Made by a program: the position numbers and the translations under genes | Part shown: one piece after another, positions 46,620 to 61,400 of the stretch | Layout: every line of letters begins with the position of its first letter | Position numbering within the stretch: the first letter of the stretch is position 1 | Assembly: GCA_026686845.1 (NCBI GenBank) | Contig: JAIVEN010000028.1 | Span: forward strand, 1,193,001-1,257,000 | Reading direction: 5' to 3' | DNA: 64,000 nt | Source of the DNA: Adenanthera pavonina | Lineage: Eukaryota > Streptophyta > Magnoliopsida > Fabales > Fabaceae | Notes under the pieces: generated by a model | Told to the model about the DNA's origin: nothing | What the model saw: only the letters and a program-made list of their open reading frames with translations | Databases searched by the model: none

Positions 46620-49130
46620 AAGAGAAAATTACATTAAAGGTCCTGTAATGGCCAATATTTAATGTGAAGTATCATAATAATTATTATTGTTTTAAAGGAC
46701 CTAACACTTAAATTTAACTGTGAAAGTACCAAATTATCCTCCTCTTATTAAAATTTCTAAAGTCATTGTCGAAGGCTTGATTACGATTGCTTTAGACTTC
46801 ACAATAAAGTGTCGAACCCAGAGCGTGAATTGGATGCTTCCATCGGTGTAGAAATGAAGAGCAAGGGCCGTGAAGTAATTCTGAAATGCCACACAATGTC
46901 CGTTTTTGCTTTCTTGGAATTTTTGTCTGAGATGTTTTCTTTAAAGTGAAGCTTTTACGGTAGCATTTTATGGTTTTTTGTTTGCTCGTTTTGTGGTTAA
47001 TTTTTTCAGCCATGTATCGTTTTGGTTATATGAATTCCCCAAGATAAGCCATTGGAAATAGGGCAATGCTTATTTTTGCCTTTTTTTTTCAAGTGTTTTA
47101 TTGAGAAAGCAAAGAAGTGAATAAAGTTATCTAAATTACCAGTGATGAAGTTCAAATTGGAAGTTACATGAATAAATACGAAGCATGGAGATAGATGGTT
47201 TCTGAAAGTTTAATGGGATGAGGGCAATTTGGTACTGGTACATGTAAATTGGGAAAGTTAGATGCTTCAAAATAATGACTATTTTTAAGATCTTCCATAA
47301 TAAATATTGACTTGCGTTGGTCCTTTAGCATAATTTTCCCAAAATAAAATGAGGAGACAAGTTGCCAGTAACAACGACAATTTTTTCCATCATGTAACAT
47401 TTACAACATTGGGACACATGCCCGTCACTTCAAAGAAAATTAAATGTAGGAATATTCAATTTTTATATTTCACACCCTTTAACCTTTATATTTTGAATAG
47501 GGTTGCACAACAAGCTCGATAGCTTTAATTGTTCAATGCAATGAAAAATTGTCCAGCCTGAATAAGCAGCTTGATATGTTTCCAGCTAATCCAACTAGAG
47601 GTGTTTATCATAGGTAGGACCGGGCATTAGGTTATATAAGTGAACTGAGTTACCCAACTCGGTTGATGGTATGTAGTTTATTTTAATAATATTGGAGAAA
47701 AGGACTAAAGCGTTGTTGTTTGGTGAAGAAACCCTCTGAACTAACTCTCTCCAATCTTCAATTAGAGCTCAAACCCTAACCTTGCCCTCTCATCCAATGA
47801 TGGCGGTAGTGCTGCACCACACATAAGAGATCAGACCCTTCTCTCGAAAGCACCCACGATCCCAGAAATCTATCTTGTCGGAGTCTCAAGCTTCACAGTG
47901 GTGTACCTACACAATCCTATCGGGATATTGAGCTTCGTGGTGGTGAACCCATGCAATGCCGTCAGCATGTTGAGTTTCATGGTGGTGTTACTTCACAATC
48001 TCATTGGCGTCTCAAGCTTCATGGTCATGTTCCCTCCCATTGACATCTTCATCAACCAACTCAAGCACCCACACAATCTTGTCAACTCTCAAGCATGTGT
48101 TCTCTCTTGCTCTGTGGTGGTGTTCTCTCTTGCTCTTGGTCTTAGATTTAGTCCCTTTGCTTCTCATATTTTCTTTATTTGCTTTCTATTTTTGACATAA
48201 TGAGGGGGAAAATTAGTCAGATTTCTAGCTTTGTATTGTGTTAATTTTCTTTATTTGTGCCTTGATTTGGATTTCTGTCCCCTTCCCTTTAGCATTGTAT
48301 TGTATTAGATTGAAACAACCCAAGTTGCTAAACCTTGCCTAGCCCAACCCTATAATGATCGAACTAATTTTTGGGTTTGGTCAAGCATTGGCAACCAAAC
48401 CTTGCCTGTGCATATCTTAGGATCGAGCATCAAGCTTATTGCTAGCCTGGTCCAATCCTGCCCATGTGTAGTTCTAATTTTGAACCTCTTAAATTTTTCA
48501 AATTTTTTTGGGCTGAATTTTTTTTTTAACTTTGATGTTTTAACTTACCTAATAAAACAAAACTTTGAATTGGCTCATTAAACGCAAAACCCTTATGTAA
48601 TTCTTAAACTTATTTCGATATTTTATTTTTTTCAAATTTAGATAAACTAACTTAAATTTTTAACCACTAAAATAAGAGATAATGTTGATAAGTGCTTTGT
48701 AGGGGAAATGAAAGAGAATTGGAAAAGGATGTTTGGTGTTTGTGATTAAAAGTCACCCATGCTTCATTGTAGTGTTCTTCTTCATTCTAAAAGATGCTGC
48801 TATTTTCTTTTTTAATTAAAGTTGTCTATTACATTCATAAAGTAATATTATTTTTTTTTCGTTGGTGCTATTCCATCTATATTTAGGTGTTGTTCTAGCA
48901 AACACTAGCTTTTTCTTTTTTTTTAGTTTTCTACCTTATATTTATTTGTTTAGCTAGTAAACACATATCTTTTTAATTTAGAAAAAATTAAAAAAAAATA
49001 AGAGGTAATTTTTTATAATCTTCAAAAACAACAAACATGTTATTTGTAAACAAAATTAAATTATAATTGCCAATGATGACTTGTAATTATTTGTAAAATA
49101 TAAGCCAATGATCAATTATTAATTTTTCTT
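46620..49130. other. Spacer inserted within arm B
   Basis: Open frames near 46792-47013 (-), 47164-47400 (-) and 47898-48200 (+) are short, have no recognisable protein similarity and are probably accidental. The last one lies over the local repeat at 47880-48040. Confidence 0.4.
47880..48040 (+). repeat. Imperfect tandem repeat of about 45-60 bp
   Basis: Words of the form 'gagcttcgtggtggtgaac...cacaatc...' recur at about 47886, 47929, 47968 and 48012. They give the open frame at 47898-48200 its repetitive hydrophobic look. Confidence 0.6.
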
Positions 49131-49459
49131 AAATTTTTGTCCAATTTTTGCTTGAAAATGAAAACTTTGACATCCTAACTCAGCCACTAATATATGGGAA
49201 GGAGTTAGAAGTTGGCTTCTTCTACTAGTTTATTATAAAAAAAAATTGTAAGATTTTAAACAAAATGAATAGCATTCAGATGTATGACAAAAAACATAAA
49301 TTAAATTATTAAAAATTTCTCCACACATAATATTGTAAGTTATGTCGGCTGGTCTCTACCATCTACGGAGCATCATCGTGCCTAATCAATGACAAAATTG
49401 ATGCTGCTACACATTTTACAAAAGCTCTTTATTGGGGTGAGAAAACAAAGGCTAAAAAA

Positions 49460-50559
49460 TTATAGGACTTTCTTTTTTTGAAAATAGGTCTTCAAGTGCC
49501 AAACTTGCAAACCTACTACTGATTAACAGATAAGAAGTGAAAGCGAACTAAACCATAATATTGTATCGTTGGTGTGTAGGTTGAGCTCCTGCATTTCTTT
49601 TTCTCTGAAGCAAAATAAAAAAGCAAATGAAACTAAGTCAAGCAATGCTAACAATGCCAATGAATAATGAACCAAGAATAATTCATTCTTATATAAATAT
49701 AAGACATTAGTTAAAAAATATTCCAATACTTAATATATAATTTGAAGTATTATATTTGAATTTAACATAATGTTAGGTAATATTGAATATAATAAATTCA
49801 TTTTTAAAGTAACAATATCAGTATAACCGATATCCATATATATAAAATATAAAATAATTGCAAACTACATCATTCATAAAATTATAAGTAATGTAGTTCA
49901 TTTTGTCCATTCTATATATATAATGTATAAGAACCCACCCAGTCAATAGATATCAATATCAATATCATATATAATAAAATTTATGGCAAAACATATTATT
50001 CATAAGTCATAACTAATATAACTCATTCTTTACCATCCATTTATATAACACATGAAAAAACATGTACAATTAGTAGCCTATAACTAGTGACAATATTTTG
50101 CATAGACGTGTTAAATTATGAACAAGCAAGGCTTACCTTGAACGGAGATAATGCATCTCATTACGAATGGAAGAAACAGTTCCTTGCATCCTTAACATCT
50201 CTGTCTCCAATAACTAGTAGATATATGAATGAGAAAACAATGTTAGAGAATATATTACAAGAAGTTATTTAAAGTGATGAAAAATTAATATAACACACAA
50301 CAATACAGTTTGGGTGAAACCAAAAAATAAAGGATTCACATATCCACTTGATGTTTCTGAATAACCTTAGACCAACCGTTGGTGATGACATGCGTATTCC
50401 AATCAAAATCAATAGTTAAGTTTGTGTCACGAACGTTTGTCCAGAAACATATATGTTGCATAATCTCCACCATGTACTCATAAATGTGAATTCTCCCGAT
50501 CGATGTTACTTGGTCTGCCCAATGATAATGGTTAGTTGGTTACCGAATGTCGATGTTAC
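49460..50559 (-). pseudogene. p24-delta pseudogene, copy 3 (exon 1 missing)
   Basis: In transcript order: exon 2, 50559-50342; exon 3, 50213-50137; exon 4, 49604-49460. Exons 3 and 4 have the same lengths (77 and 145 nt) as the intact copy. Exon 2 has frame-shifting insertions after its start (ctaaccat near 50535) and its splice donor is changed: the intact copy has gat|gtgagt, here gat is followed by atgtgaat. Exon 4 has a TAA where the intact copy has TTA (Leu), followed by an otherwise good tail ending KKKVL. Exon 1 with the signal peptide is absent. It is non-functional. Confidence 0.85.
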
Positions 50560-51069
50560 CTTAATTTTCAACAAATCAAACCTCATAACATTAGTTATTG
50601 TTAATCACTTAATTCAAAACAAGATACTCTAATTTTGGCCTCATAGATCTTTAATTTGGTTTTTCATAATTCAATTATTCTTCACGCTATCGTTTTATTA
50701 TTTTGCATAGCTTGTAATTAATGATACCTTTTCATCTCATTTCATTTAACAGCACCAAACCTAATATTACATTATTCAAGTATCACTATTATCATTATGT
50801 TCTAATTCCTCACTCCACTTCTCTCTTTTCTATTTCTCAATAACCTTAAATGGTGAGGGGATCAGATCGTGAGGATAATGATCCCAGAGACAACTTTATG
50901 GAAACTTGTAACTTATTCCTAACTTTAACCAATCAAGCAACCTTTATTTTTTTTTTGTTTTCCTTTTTTTCTTGTTTGAAATTGAGGGAACGGATTGGAA
51001 ACTCAGGTTGGTTAATTTCGGTTCCCCAGAAGAGTTTAATTTTTGTCATAGACTATAGTTGAGAATTTT

Positions 51070-54000
51070 TTCCCCTTTTTATTGGATGAAATCCAGAATT
51101 ATTATATATATATATATTATAATTATAATTAATTTAAGTTTTCATTCTCATTACCTCAATAGAGATATCCAATTACTTAAGATTAAGCTCCATTTGGTAT
51201 CATAGAAAGATTTTTTTTTAGGTTACTAATTAGTTTCCAGAAATCACATTAGATCTCAAGTAATCTAAAGTGAACTCAGTTTAAACCATATATGTGTACA
51301 ACTCTCTCATAACAGTTTTAGTAACAATTTTTCTATATATAATACTCGAACTTAAGACCTCTCTTAAGGAAAATAAATATCAAATTACTTAAATCAATTG
51401 CTATTAATATACTTGAATAATTTTTAAAGAATGAGAATGGAAAAGGGAAAGCCCCTGGAATGTAATGGAGCTTGTCGGGTCTAAAACTATGGTATGTAAG
51501 AAAAAATAAATGAAATGTGGTTACAATTTTTTGGGATATTCTTCGTCATAAAATTTGTTTGATATGTGGATTTATATAATAGAATAAAAGTTTTAAGATA
51601 GCCAAAAGACTAAAATACCCCTAATTAAAAAAATACTGTAACATCATACAATTAAAAAACACATCCACTTCGTCTTCTCACCTCACTATCAATCTCCAAA
51701 GAAGAGCATGGCAAAAGAATGGCAATAAACAGCGAGAAAACAGAAAAGCGTGGCAAAAGAATGGTGAATGCGAACACAGTGCTCCACTAGAAAAACTCCT
51801 AAGGAGAAGCACAGTCTCCGTTCAATCTAAGCATGATAAGTCATAATCTAATAAATCTAAGCAGAATATTGTCGCTAGTTATAGGGTACTAATAACTAAA
51901 CATGTTTCTCTTTTCGTTAATTAGGTTACATGGAGTAGTATAAATAAACAATGAGTCATACTGTTTATAATTTATAAATAATGCGTACTGTCATAAATTT
52001 TATTATATATGATACTTAGACAGCCGGGTCTTTGTATATTACAAAAAATGGAAAAAATAAACTAAACCATTTTTAATTTTATAAATAATAATGCCAATGG
52101 GGGAGGGAGGGGGACGTGTGGGGCTCCGTCACCCTTCTAATACATCTTCATGTGGCAATGGTGTTTTGCCCTCCGGGTTCCCCTCTCTTAAACCCACATA
52201 CAGGCTCGTGTGTGACAGCAAAACACAAAAACGTCCATTTGATCTTAAGAATTCAAATATTATTTTTTTTCCATTGGCAAAAGATATTATTGTTATTTTT
52301 TTAATATATTATATTCAGATCTAGGCTAACTCGTGGATCACGGGTTTAGTTGGGTTACTTAACCTACCTAGCCATGCGCACACAATTATTAGTTAATTAT
52401 ATGCATACACACAGAATATATATATATACATGACTCATCCTAAATTATATAAAAGTTTTTTTTTTACCAATTGAACTAACGGGATTAAACAAAACTCCAT
52501 AATTTAGCTGAATTATTGTAATATAATGAGTATGAACTTTTGTGCACTTATTTGAAAGAGAAATTAATAATAATAATTGAACAATAAAACAGCATTCATT
52601 CATTTCACTTTTACATAATATAATAATTTTGATTAATAAAATCAAATTGAATAATTTTTTAGCCTAAATTACAATAAAATTGCAACACTGGCCTGTGTGT
52701 ACAACAGTGTAAGGACTCCTTACCTGTGTAATGATTCTTTCTCTCTCTCTCTGTTTTTTTTTTCCTTAAGAAAAAATTCATGTCACTAAACACTTCAAGT
52801 TAATTAACAACTTTGTTATACCTTGACGAAAACGGAGGGAAAAATATTGAAAAATCATGGAATAGAATACTTGTAATCACAGGTATTACCAATCCCTTTC
52901 TGTAGAACTCAGAAAGAACAAATCAACACAATCGCTTTCAAAACAAATATTCTTATTTTAGAATTTAAAACTAAAATACTACTATATGTATCCATTTCTG
53001 TGATTTATAGGTCTTGAAAGAATTGGTTTTGAACTGTTAATTGAAGGATGCCTTAGTTAAGAAAAAAAGTATATATACCATCTTCCTTACCATCTCCATA
53101 GATTATTCCAATGCCAACTTTATTTAATTTTACATGAAATGATCCATCCAAATTAACCCCCATCTTGTATTTGTAAAAGAAATTTCTTATTATATTAAAA
53201 ATGAGATATATAATAGTTATTTTGATCCTGTTATGGTTATTTAATGGTGAATTTTTTTACTATCTTTTAGTAAAAATAGAAAAAAGAAAACATTTCTTCT
53301 GCTAATATTATTATTTTATTTTATTTATTTTTCATTTATTTTTTGATCATATTTTTCATATTATTTTATTTTGTACACTAAACAACTCCTCAATCTTGAT
53401 GCGACCAACAAATGCCATACTGTATTTCCAACCAACTATTGATGTCCTGTAAATTGATTTCTATCTCCCTTGTATTTAGCGTCTAGAACTCATTGACCAA
53501 ACTTGCGGAATCGACTTTAGATTCTTGGAGTGTATCTCTCGTAGATTCTCCCGCTGATGTGGCTTAGATTGTCTTTCTATAATCATCCCCTATATATCAT
53601 CCGTGAATAATAAAAACTAGTTAAAACCATACAAGTGGGTTAATTATGATAGCTAAAAGCATATTAACATTATATATATATAAGCATATTGCTCTCCACC
53701 ATTACCAACATTAAAAAACTTTCGATGACTAATTACAGGGTAGTAAAAATACAAAGATTATTACTCAAATCATGAGCATAACATGCTACCTAGTTGCCAC
53801 ATTTATTAGCAGCTCTATGTTCCAAAGTGATAATCTAATCTGGGATAAAAATCTAAAAAAGAATGTCCAATCTCATCAATCGTATTAAACATAGGATGAC
53901 CTCTCTGAATATAATATTAGATTTAATTTAAAAAATGTTATCCATCAACTATTAATATATTATCAATGTATATAAAAAAATTTATAGAAAATTTTTCTTA

Positions 54001-54420
54001 TAACAATTAATTTGATATATAATACTATTGAGTATAGACTAATTTTGATACAAATATTATTGAGTCTAGAGTATGACAAGTTTATTATTCATTCACAAGT
54101 GATGGATAATATTATGAGTTTTTTCTTAAATTTCGTAAAATACAAGAAAAGAATTATATGTTTACTTAGATATGACTAAAAATAAAATTCCTCAGATCCC
54201 GTGGCCTGTAAGTGGAGCTTGGTAATCATGAGTGGGTTGACTTACAGTTGCAAGCGTTTTGTTGAGTGAGACTTTGACCTCATCAACCGCTCTTCCTTTG
54301 TCATATTCCCCTGTCACTCAAATTACGAAGTGCTTTTGGAAATATCAATATGTTTAAATTAAATAAAAACAAAAATAGCAGACCGTCTAGAGTTTTTTTT
54401 TGTTAATTTTCCGAAAAAGT
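51070..54420. other. Spacer upstream of the OSCA gene
   Basis: No gene was recognised. It contains (TA)n at about 51104-51116 and 52421-52430, a CT run at 52738-52751 and other low-complexity tracts. Confidence 0.5.
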
Positions 54421-55447
54421 TAGTTTCTGCAGAAGGACGAATATCCGGAACCCTCCCAAGTATGATAAATGTAGCAAGAAAGCCCAGTATGGTCATTCCG
54501 CGAATGACTACGGTACCAACCTTGGGCACACGTCTTATCTCTGTTTTTTTTCATAGTTCTTTTTTTGGGCATGTCTTGCCTCCGTTCAAACGCCATTGAT
54601 TTGAGCACTCTGGAACCATTGAGACTCCTTCCTACCATGTATGGAATTCCCTGTTTACAATTCTCATATCCTTTGTTTTCAGCTGCTTCTGCCCTTCTTA
54701 TCACTGTACCGAACTCTGGAAAAATGGACTTGCATAGTTATTTTGATGATATCTGTATTTCCAGTGTGTTTTGATGTACTACTTTGGTTCTGGGATTGCG
54801 ACTTGTACTCATTTGGAACTTATACCCATTTGGTTGAGAGATGAGAAATCCAGAACTCTTCCTGGTTTTACTTTTCTTATTTCATTAAGATATTTCTCAT
54901 TTCAAGGTTGGTCCAAGTCTCCAAGATTTCCCGCGGTCGTAGAGAGATGGTTGTGTCTTTGATTGACTACTTAATATTTCAATTCAAGAAAGCGAACCTA
55001 GGTTATGGTTTTATTATTATCTCTGGGACATCCTTATGCTTGTCTGCTCATGTTCATGGTTTTACAATAATCTCTGGAGTACCTTTAAGTTTGTTTCTGA
55101 AGTTGTTCATGCTCATGGTTTCACAATAATTTGGGGAATCATTATTTTTGTTTCTCTGCTTCTGCCCCTTGGTACTTGGAACCCCAAGTTAATGCTCTCT
55201 CGGGCTTACCATGATGACCAAATCTGCCAGTATAATATGTTTGTTTCTGAAGTTCATGTTCATGGTTTAAGAATTCTTTGGGTCACCCTTATCTTTCTTT
55301 CTAAAGTTGTACATGTTCCTGGTCTTTATGTGATTTGGATACAGAATGGAATGAAGCTTCTATGGTGTTTGACTTTCCTCTTTTGCTTCTTGCAGTGAGG
55401 CGGAATCTAGGTCATAATTTTCTTGGTCCTTTTATCTCCTTGAAGAT
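54421..55447 (+). promoter_or_regulatory. Probable 5' leader and leader intron of the OSCA/CSC1 gene
   Basis: A good splice acceptor (cttcttgcag|tgagg, ending 55396) precedes a 51-bp leader ending at the ATG, so a leader intron is likely. The intron side carries degenerate repeats of about 60-80 bp (words like tttgtttctgaagttgttcatgctcatgg) at about 55050, 55092, 55240 and 55305. Upstream exon and start site are unresolved. Confidence 0.5.
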
Positions 55448-58400
55448 ATGATTGTCTCTGCTCTTCTAACATCTGTTGGAATAAACACAGCTCTGTGTGT
55501 GTTATTCTTTGCATTGTACTCTGTATTAAGGAAACAGCCTGGTAATTATGAAGTTTATGTACCACGCTTGCTAGATGAAGGAACCTCTAGGCGAAGAAGT
55601 CATTTCAACTTGGAAAGACTAATACCTTCTGCTGGATGGGTTGCAAAAGCCTGGAGGCTTTCTGAAGACAACATATTATCATTATCAGGATTAGATGGGG
55701 TGGTATTTATGCGTCTTATAACCTTCAGGTATTTCTTTCACTTCGTTTGGTGTTTTTCTGGGCAAATCAAGATTTCTGGCTAGCTGAATCAAAGGTTTGG
55801 GGGAGCTCTTACTTTCTTTCCTTTTCCCTTTTAATCCTCATTGTTGCAGTTAGTGTAGTTACATTGAATATTTATAGATTTAAATTTAACTCTAGGTAGT
55901 GTACAACAGAGATTAGAGAACAAGCACATCTTTTAACAATACATAACCTGGCTCCCATGTCGATTACATTTTTATGCATGGTTTGAAACATTCAATAGTG
56001 AATATGAGTTCTGATGATACTTTCTCTATTAATCAAGCGAATGTGTTGGACTCAATAACCTCCTCCACCATTTTACTTTGCAGAGATGAGGATTGTTTTG
56101 GTATTAGGGTCATAGGAATTAGAAGAAGAACCTTGTTCTTGGTTTAAAATGATCCTTGTAGCTGAATCTGGTTAGGGTCTTAGGTTTAATGTACTCGTGG
56201 TTCGTAGCATCTCTTATCCTCAACATAATAATTCTTAACCATATTTTGTTGTCTAGCACTCTCTTCTCTTAGCCAAGGATAAACATTTAAGAACCCATAA
56301 ATGAAATTAATCGTCAAATACCACATAATTTAATTATCCTCATCATTTCTTGTGCATTCCATTTTCTTGTGGTTAGCATTTTATGCATATTCATTTTGGA
56401 TAATATGGATTTGAGAATGTGTATGTCTACAGCCAACCCCCCACACCCCCACCCCCACCCCCCCCCCCCCCCCAAAAAAAAACACCAAAAAAAACAGAGA
56501 GAGAGAGAGAAGGGGATGCTCTTATTTAGACTGAGTTACTTGATTTCTTTGATTGCAGTTTAAAAGTTTTTACTTTTACTGGGATTATTGGGATCCTTGT
56601 GCTTCTTCCAGTAAACTGCTCAGGAGATGCGCTAGTAGAATTTGATTTCGCTGACTTGGCAAGTAACTCATTGGATATTTTCACCATATCAAATGTGAAA
56701 AATGGCTCTGGCTGGTGAATACTACCTCAAATATTTCTCTTTGTTTTTTCGGTTTTAGTGAAGCAGGGCTTGGGGTGCTTGTTTCAGCCCTGAGACATTT
56801 TCCTTTTAGCATGTATACTTGCTTCTTAGGGGGCTAGCATCTGCATCAGATGTTTATCCTTTATGATATTTATTTCAGGTTGTGGGTCCACTTCTCTGCT
56901 GTGTATCTTGTCACTGGATTCATATGCTTCCTGCTTTATAGAGTAAGTTCATGCACTTATAACTGGTGCAATAATACTAAACCAATATATTGTATCAACT
57001 ATAACAACAACCATGATACCTAACGCCCTTTACATCAGACACAAATTGTGGTGTTGCCTGATGAGTATAAATATAGAAAAATTTTCTGGATGTACACTTT
57101 ATCAATTATCAGGACAATAAATGTTTCTTAATTTTATTGAGATTGACAGTGTGAGGGTTCTCTCTTTTTTTCCCTCTTTACTAATTGAAGTATGACTGTA
57201 AGTGTAATAATAATAATCATATACTGAATACACAAGCCAACTGATGAACTGGATGCTTATAAGTTATCGCTCCATACTATTTTATTCTGCAGGAATATGA
57301 ATATATATCTGCTAGAAGGATTTCTTATTTTTATTCATCCCCTCCTCTGCCACATCAGTTCACCATCTTAGTTCGCAGTATTCCTACTTCATCCAGTAGG
57401 AGTATCAGTGAGAGTGTTGAGAGCTTCTTTAAAGAACTTTACCCTTCGACATATCTATCGCATGTGGTTGTTCGTCGCACAAGCAAAATTCAAAATCTCC
57501 TGGTGAGCATTGCCTCTAATTTAACTTCTTTTTGCGTCCATTAAATTTTCCTTCATTCACGGCTTCCAAGAAACTTTACTTATATTCTTCATTTGAGTTA
57601 TAAGTATAACGTAATAATTATGAAGCACAAATACTCAAAAATAGGAGTCATACCTTGATGCCCATGAGCAACATGTGAGAGATATTCATATTAAGCAACA
57701 TAAAACACTTGAATAATTCCTGAATACTTCAGATTCTGTCGTGACACAATGTCCATTCCACTTCCATGCTTCTTACATCAACAAAAATCATGTCTAAGCT
57801 TAATGGATCGAAGAATCTTGTGCTGTTGTGCTTTATTCTACATGTTTGTGCTTTTAATTTTAACACTCGAATGTGACGTATTATATCATCACTGTTTTTC
57901 TTTGGTTTACTTCATTTGATTGCTTGACAATTTTATTGGCCATTAATCATTTTGTTAATATATTAATATCTAAATACTGTAGACCATTTTGGTGGTGATG
58001 AGATGACTGATTTCATCAAACCAAATAATAACTACTGTTTACTAATTTTTTCTTGTGTGTTTCTATTTGTCACTTTATCATTTGAGCATCTTAGTATTGT
58101 GATTGAGCATTTTAGGAATCATCCATGAGAAAATCTTTGTTCTGAAAAGGAAACTCCCTCAGATATATTTTACGACTCAAAAGCTCTTTGTTATCTATAG
58201 TTATTCTATTCACTGCACTAGCTTCATTGTTGGTGTAAGTAGCTTGGCTAGTGACCGAACTATTTATGCCATTATACATAAGAGGTAAATGCTATATTGT
58301 TGATGAAAGCTGGTGCTTTGATGCACTGGATTGCTACTTCAATTTTAATTATTGGGAAAAGAAAAAAAGAGGAAAAACTCATTTACCTCTCTTTATCTAG

Positions 58401-61400
58401 AGTGAAGCAAAGAATTTGGGTAAAAGAATTAGTCAACTACAATCAGATCCCACGCAGCAAAAGTATAAGCATGGCGGTTTGTTTGGACTCTTTGGATGCG
58501 AGATTAATCTTAAAGATCATTATGAGAAGAAGTTGGAGGACATTGAAGAGACTGTAAGACTGGAGCAATCAGAGGGTTCATTAGCAGGAGAAGTATGTGG
58601 TAATCTTTGTGATCTTCCAAAACAAACAAAAAAATACCGAGTATTTTCGTCTTGTTTTAACTGAGTTGTTTTGTTCTTATATGCATTGGCATAAACCATA
58701 AAATGCATGCTATTGATCTCCATGTTTCTTAAATGTTAAAGGAGACTCGAGCTGCCTTTGTGTCCTTCAAGTCCCGTCATGCTGCTGCAACTGCTTTCCA
58801 TCTACATCCATCAGTCAATCCCATCGAGTGGATTACAGAGCAAGCTCCAGAACCTCATGATGTTTACTGGCCTTTTTTCTCTGAATCATTTATGCGAAGA
58901 TGGATTTCTAAGTTGGTTGTTATAGCTATCTGGATCATTTTCACAATTTTGTTCCTCATACCTGTCCTACTTGTGCAAGGTCTTACCAACCTGAGCCAAT
59001 TGGAAGTTTGGTTTCCCTTCTTGAAAAGTATTCTTACTATGTAAGTAATATTATCAATTTTGTTGTTGTTATTGTGTAGCCACTCTCTCTCTTTTTCATC
59101 TTCTCATATTTACCCTCTCCTCATGGTCTCACATTTGATTTGTGGCTCAAAGGATTTATTATTCTCAGCATTATATAGAGCAGGTTCGAAGAGATGGTTG
59201 ACTGTTTCTTTAGTATACACTTTTAATCGTCTACTAAAAGTTGGAGATTCTGGGTTTTATGCTGTCACATTGGCCAGGGCAATGCATTATAGATTAGATC
59301 TAGCAAGGACTCAATCAAGAAGCTTACAATGTAATTTGATGTGGAAGGAAAATTAGCATATCAAATTGCCCTTTCAAGGTTGAAAGAAACAAATGTTTCA
59401 TGAATGTTCACAGTTATGAGTTATTGGATCTTATTGCTTGCAAACTGCCTCAACAATCAGGACATCCCATGATATTTTCCGTACATGGAAAAATGACTTT
59501 TCACAATTGATAAGGGATTATAGTTGCTTGAACATTTGTCTAGAAATTGTTGGAGACTTCTTTACCAACAGGATTCAATGTTGAATTTTCATGCCCCTAG
59601 GATCCTCATAGCATTTCCGTCCTGTCTAAAATTCTACATTTGGGCATTTTCTGTCCTGTCAAATTCTTTTTGACCATACTTGTGTTGATTTGTGGTTTAT
59701 CAAATGTGACCTACAATTACCTCGATGTGCTAATACTACCATTATGTTGCCTTTCACTCAGTTGACTCAAAAGACCTTCTATGAATGTCCTTGCAGAACA
59801 TTTATCAGTCAAGTAATTACAGGATACCTTCCAAGCCTTATTCTTCAATTGTTTCTGAAAATGGTGCCTCCTGTCATGGAGTTTCTTTCCTCCATTCAAG
59901 GATACGTCTCACACAGTGGTATAGAAAAGAGTGCATGTAATAAAGTATTGTGGTTCACAGTGTGGAACGTGTTTTTTGCAACTGTGTTTTCTGGATCAGT
60001 TCTATATCAAGTGTCCATCATCCTTGACCCCAAGTCCATTCCTGCAAAACTGGCTGTTGCAGTTCCAGGACAGGTTAGACCATGCTTCTCTCGTGGTTTA
60101 TTTTCATGAAACTTCTGTTCAAATTATTTTCAGGGACTACAAAATTTAATCTTGTTTTGTGTGCATATACCATCTGATTTCAGTATATCTTTAGGTGTCT
60201 GACCATTTAAAGGGATTGCGACATGACTTACAAACAATATGTGCTATCATCGACAATTTACTTTCCTTGACTTCTAATTGAGTGTGTTAGGCTACCTCAC
60301 TTCTTAAAACACAATCTGTCATAACCCATACTTTACTTACGGGTAAATTATAAATTTCCAGTCTCAATGAACTAATGAAGTCTTTCATGTCAAAAAGTTT
60401 TGAACTTCTATGATTTTCTGTAGAGGGTATATTGGAGGGTGTGTAAGATATTTTTCATAAGAACCTAAAGATGAAAATAACATAACCGCAGTTTACAAAT
60501 TAAAATCCTAAATCCTCAAATTGCTAGTTAAAACCTCAGTACAGCAAGTATCCTATGGAAGGCTAATTCTTGTAGTCCCTAATATCAGTTTCTGTGATAA
60601 TGAAAAATAATTTTAGCTCTGTTCTTATTACTTACAGATTCTTTATCACTTTGGGAATGTCATATGATCATTGTATGTGTAAAACTATAGTGCAATTTAC
60701 AAGACTTCTGATATTTCTATATCATCATTCTAATGCCATCAATTTTGATTACAGGCATCTTTTTTCATTGCTTATGTTGTGACATCAGGATGGACAAGCA
60801 CATCATCGGAACTTTTCCGGATAATTCCTTTAATTTGTAGTTTGATCAGAAGGCCTTTCAAATCTACGGATGATGAGTTTGAAGTTCCATCCTTTCCTTA
60901 CCACAGAGAGATGCCTAGAGTACTTTTGTTTGGACTTCTTGGAACTACATATTTCTTCTTAGCCCCACTAATTCTACCATTTCTCTTGATCTACCTCTGT
61001 CTTGCATTCATAATTTATCGAAACCAGGTCAGTGTTTCGTAAGGTTTTGATCTTGATGTCTATCTATTTCTAAAAGACATGGTCTTTATTTAGCTGACCT
61101 GACTTTGTTAATTGTACATGAGATCCTTCTGTGCCATTCCCGAAAGAAATTGAAGATGATACCTTGTTGTCTGAATCTTCCTTCCTAATGTGCTAATAGC
61201 TGCTGCTAGGAAATTTGAGTAGGTACTGTAATTATGATTGGTTTAATTAACTATATATATATATATATTTTTGGGCAAGAGTTTTAATTAACTATATTGA
61301 ACGGAAATATTATGATAGGTAGATGTCTAAGATGGTTTGGATGTGTAGACGGCATTGTCTTTTCAGGAAAGTATTTGTGGGGGTGACTAGTATCACTAGA

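Larger units (their letters stand above)
46290..51070 (-). repeat. Arm B of the inverted segmental duplication
   Basis: Read backwards it repeats arm A (12580-17080): promoter flank near 50885-51000, p24 exons 2-4 with introns at 49460-50760, 3' flank near 49140-49230, and the distal block at 46360-46620. Exon 1 and the proximal promoter are missing between about 50760 and 50885. Non-homologous sequence (46620-49130) lies between the 3' flank and the distal block. Confidence 0.8.

Noticed and set aside
47898..48200. 100-codon hydrophobic plus-strand frame
   Set aside because: It is produced by a local tandem repeat and has no signal, domain or codon-bias support.
51330..51410. Possible tRNA-derived SINE on the minus strand (box B-like gttcgagtatta)
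   Set aside because: Only one internal-promoter word is recognisable and no ends or target duplication could be found.
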